This document shows positions 6,130 through 7,745 of a stretch of 7,745 nucleotides of DNA, piece after piece (position 1 is the first letter of the stretch; each line of letters opens with the position of its first letter). The translations under genes were made by a program, and so were the position numbers. The stretch is from an uncultured Labedella sp. GTDB taxonomy: Bacteria > Actinomycetota > Actinomycetes > Actinomycetales > Microbacteriaceae. The notes beneath the pieces are model-generated. The model was not told the origin of the DNA. It saw only the letters and a list, made by a program, of their open reading frames with translations, and did no database searches. The DNA lies in the NCBI GenBank assembly GCA_934636065.1, contig CAKTZW010000073.1, forward strand, positions 1 to 7,745, read 5' to 3'.

Positions 6130-6729
6130 ATGACCTCCTTAAGCACCCGACTGCTGCTCACGTGCGCCGCGATCGGGGTCGCGGGCGGGCTCGTCTTCGG
6201 GGTGGTCGGATACCTCCACCCGGTTGTTCTTCTCACCACGCCCGTCCTGTACGGTGCCCTCATCGGCGTCTACTTCTTTCCCGGGGTGGTCGCGCAGAGC
6301 CTGCTCCGCCGGGGCGGAGTCGCCCTCATCACGGGGACCATCGCGGGGCTCGCCGCATCGGCCCTCGATCCGGCGAACCTGTGGCGCCACGTCGGCGCGG
6401 GGATCCTGATCGGCGCGCTCCAGGAATTGCCGTTCGCCCTCGCCCGGTACCGCTACTGGAAGGGGTGGGTGTTCTCCCTCGCCGCGGTGGTGGCCGGTCT
6501 CGTCATGGGCGGCGGCGTCCTCGTCCTCGTCGGCCTCGATCACTTCGCCCCCGTGGCGGAGACGGTCTACATCGCGTTGTTCGTCGTCAGCCCGGTGCTC
6601 GTGACCTGGCTCGCCCGGATCGTGGCCCGCGGCATCGACTCGACCGGCGCGGCGCGCGGCGTCCAGGGCGAGATCGACCGCCGTCCCCGCCGCGGAAGCG
6701 CCGCGCCGCTCGCCATGGCTGCGGCGTGA
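6130..6729 (+). CDS. ECF transporter substrate-binding (S) component, YkoE-like
   Basis: A 199-residue integral membrane protein with about six hydrophobic segments (approximately residues 8-28, 35-57, 63-80, 87-105, 111-137, 143-167) and a basic, polar C-terminal tail. The pattern PVLYGALIGVYFFPGVVAQ (38-56), RRGGVALITGTIAGLAASAL (60-79) and ILIGALQELPFALARYRYW (92-110) resembles YkoE-type S components, which bind the substrate for an energy-coupling factor importer. The next gene is a double ATPase, matching the ykoE-ykoD order. In Bacillus, YkoEDC is linked to thiamine precursor (HMP) uptake, but the substrate here is not proven, and the leader does not show a TPP riboswitch. Start ATG at 6130 follows GGAG (6115-6118) by 11 bases, a slightly long spacing. 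The 14-base palindrome at 6039-6052 is upstream. Confidence 0.75.
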   Translation: MTSLSTRLLLTCAAIGVAGGLVFGVVGYLHPVVLLTTPVLYGALIGVYFFPGVVAQSLLRRGGVALITGTIAGLAASALDPANLWRHVGAGILIGALQELPFALARYRYWKGWVFSLAAVVAGLVMGGGVLVLVGLDHFAPVAETVYIALFVVSPVLVTWLARIVARGIDSTGAARGVQGEIDRRPRRGSAAPLAMAAA

Positions 6730-6754
6730 CGGACCGGCGCCCCACGTCGACCCG

Positions 6755-7745
6755 ATGACGCCCGCGCGTCCGCCAGCGGGCCGCGTCGCCCTCAGCGTCG
6801 AGGGGCTCCGGATCCGGCACGCCGGCCGGGACGAGTGGCGGCCGGACGGCGTCTCGTTCTCGGTCGCGCCCGGCGAGGTCGTCCTCGTCCTGGGCCCGAG
6901 CGGCTCCGGGAAGTCGACCATGACGCTCGCGCTGGACGGTCTCGTGCCCCACGTCGTGCCGGCCGACGTCGAGGGGACCGTTCGCGTCGGCGACCTCGAC
7001 GCGGCCGCGCACACCGTCGCTCGGCTCAGCGAACAGGTCGCGCTCGTGTTCCAGGATCCCGACGCGCAGATCGTGACCGGCAGCGTCCTCGACGAGGTCT
7101 GCTTCGCACCCGAGAACCGTCTCCTGCCCGTCGACGTCGTGCTCGAACGCGCGGAGCACGCGCTGCGCGCCGTCGGACTGTGGGAGCGACGCCATGAGGA
7201 CCCGGACGTCCTGTCGGGTGGCGGGAAGCAGCGGCTCGCGATCGCCGCGGCGCTCGCCTCGGGGAGCCGGGTCCTCGTGCTCGACGAGCCCACGGCCAAC
7301 CTGGATGCCACGGGGGCCGAAGACGTGTATGCGGCCCTCCGGGACGTCGTGGCCGCGGGCTCCCGGTCCGTCGTCCTCGTCGAGCACGATCTCGACGCGG
7401 CCGTCGAGCTCGTCGACCGGGTCGTGGTCCTCGACGCGCAGGGGGTCCTCGCGTTCGACGGGCACCCGATCGAGGTCCTCGCCGACCGGGCGGCCGACCT
7501 CGACCGGATGGGCGTCTGGTTGCCGACCGCGACAACGGCGGCCCTACGGCTCGAACGCGCCGGTGTGCGCTTCGCACGGCGCCCGCTCACCGCGACGGAG
7601 CTCGCGGCGGCGCTCGACGCGGTGCCGGAGCTGCCCGCGCCTCCGCCGCCCGCCGCCTCCACTCGCGTCGCGGACTCGCCCGCCGTGGAGGTGAGGGGTC
7701 TGACGGTGACGCGCGGTCGCGGTCGCTCACGCGTGCCCGTCCTCC
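6755..7745 (+). CDS. ECF transporter tandem ATPase (YkoD-like), 3' end outside the window
   Basis: This frame is open from ATG 6755 to the right edge (330 codons seen) and starts 25 bases after the S component stop, so it is very likely co-transcribed. It encodes an ABC ATPase that powers ECF import at the inner face of the membrane. First domain: Walker A GPSGSGKST (47-55), Q-loop Gln100 (VFQDPDAQ), signature LSGGGKQR (153-160), Walker B VLVLDEPTANLD (173-184, Glu178) and switch His211. The signature has Gly where LSGGQ usually has Gln. A proline/alanine linker (~290-305) leads to a second domain starting at AVEVRGLTV (310-318), cut off before its Walker A. The two-in-one ATPase of ~500+ residues is the YkoD arrangement. 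No clear ribosome binding site precedes the ATG, so translational coupling is plausible. A T component is expected next. Confidence 0.88.
   Translation, partial: MTPARPPAGRVALSVEGLRIRHAGRDEWRPDGVSFSVAPGEVVLVLGPSGSGKSTMTLALDGLVPHVVPADVEGTVRVGDLDAAAHTVARLSEQVALVFQDPDAQIVTGSVLDEVCFAPENRLLPVDVVLERAEHALRAVGLWERRHEDPDVLSGGGKQRLAIAAALASGSRVLVLDEPTANLDATGAEDVYAALRDVVAAGSRSVVLVEHDLDAAVELVDRVVVLDAQGVLAFDGHPIEVLADRAADLDRMGVWLPTATTAALRLERAGVRFARRPLTATELAAALDAVPELPAPPPPAASTRVADSPAVEVRGLTVTRGRGRSRVPVL

Noticed and set aside
6139..7662. A 507-codon open frame on the minus strand opposite the ECF genes
   Set aside because: It is Arg/Ser/Thr-rich low-complexity sequence and covers clear Walker motifs on the other strand.

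Overview
The window looks like a chromosomal stretch from a high-GC actinobacterium. Codon third positions are almost all G or C, GTG starts are used, and the protein sequences resemble those of Microbacteriaceae (family assignment is inference from remembered homologues, not a search). No tRNA, rRNA, CRISPR array, insertion sequence or integrase was seen.

Layout. (1) 1-812 (+): one open frame whose first ~60 codons are a piece of GlnE (glutamine synthetase adenylyltransferase/adenylyl-removing enzyme) and whose remainder is the C-terminal half of an EamA/DMT-type membrane transporter. This is a chimera. (2) 825-2966 (-): an intact acyl-CoA oxidase/dehydrogenase-family flavoenzyme, ending 12 bases from the chimera in tail-to-tail orientation. 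(3) 2967-3215: a 249-base spacer with three copies of an 11-base motif, a plausible promoter and a small palindrome. (4) 3216-5051 (-): a complete RecQ helicase with helicase, zinc, winged-helix and HRDC parts. (5) 5137-5617 (+): a second EamA/DMT-type transporter, reduced to its N-terminal third plus two later fragments, with a frame change. It is divergent from recQ. (6) 5689-6012 (+): a small GNAT-like acetyltransferase of the YidJ/Acetyltransf_CG type. (7) 6013-6129: a spacer with a perfect 14-base palindrome that could be an iron-type (DtxR/IdeR) operator. (8) 6130-7745 (+): the start of an ECF vitamin/metal/heme-type importer operon, with a YkoE-like S component followed by a tandem ATPase of the YkoD type that runs off the window.

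How the genes relate. Acyl-CoA oxidase (fatty acid breakdown), RecQ (DNA repair) and the acetyltransferase look like ordinary independent housekeeping genes. Only the ECF pair is clearly a functional unit, and a transmembrane T component is expected just past the right edge.

The main surprises are the two broken transporter loci flanking an otherwise intact acyl-CoA oxidase-RecQ block, and the palindrome in front of the ECF operon where a TPP riboswitch might have been expected. I did not find convincing evidence of a wholly new biological system. The rearranged loci may be real genome decay or assembly errors, and reads are needed to decide.
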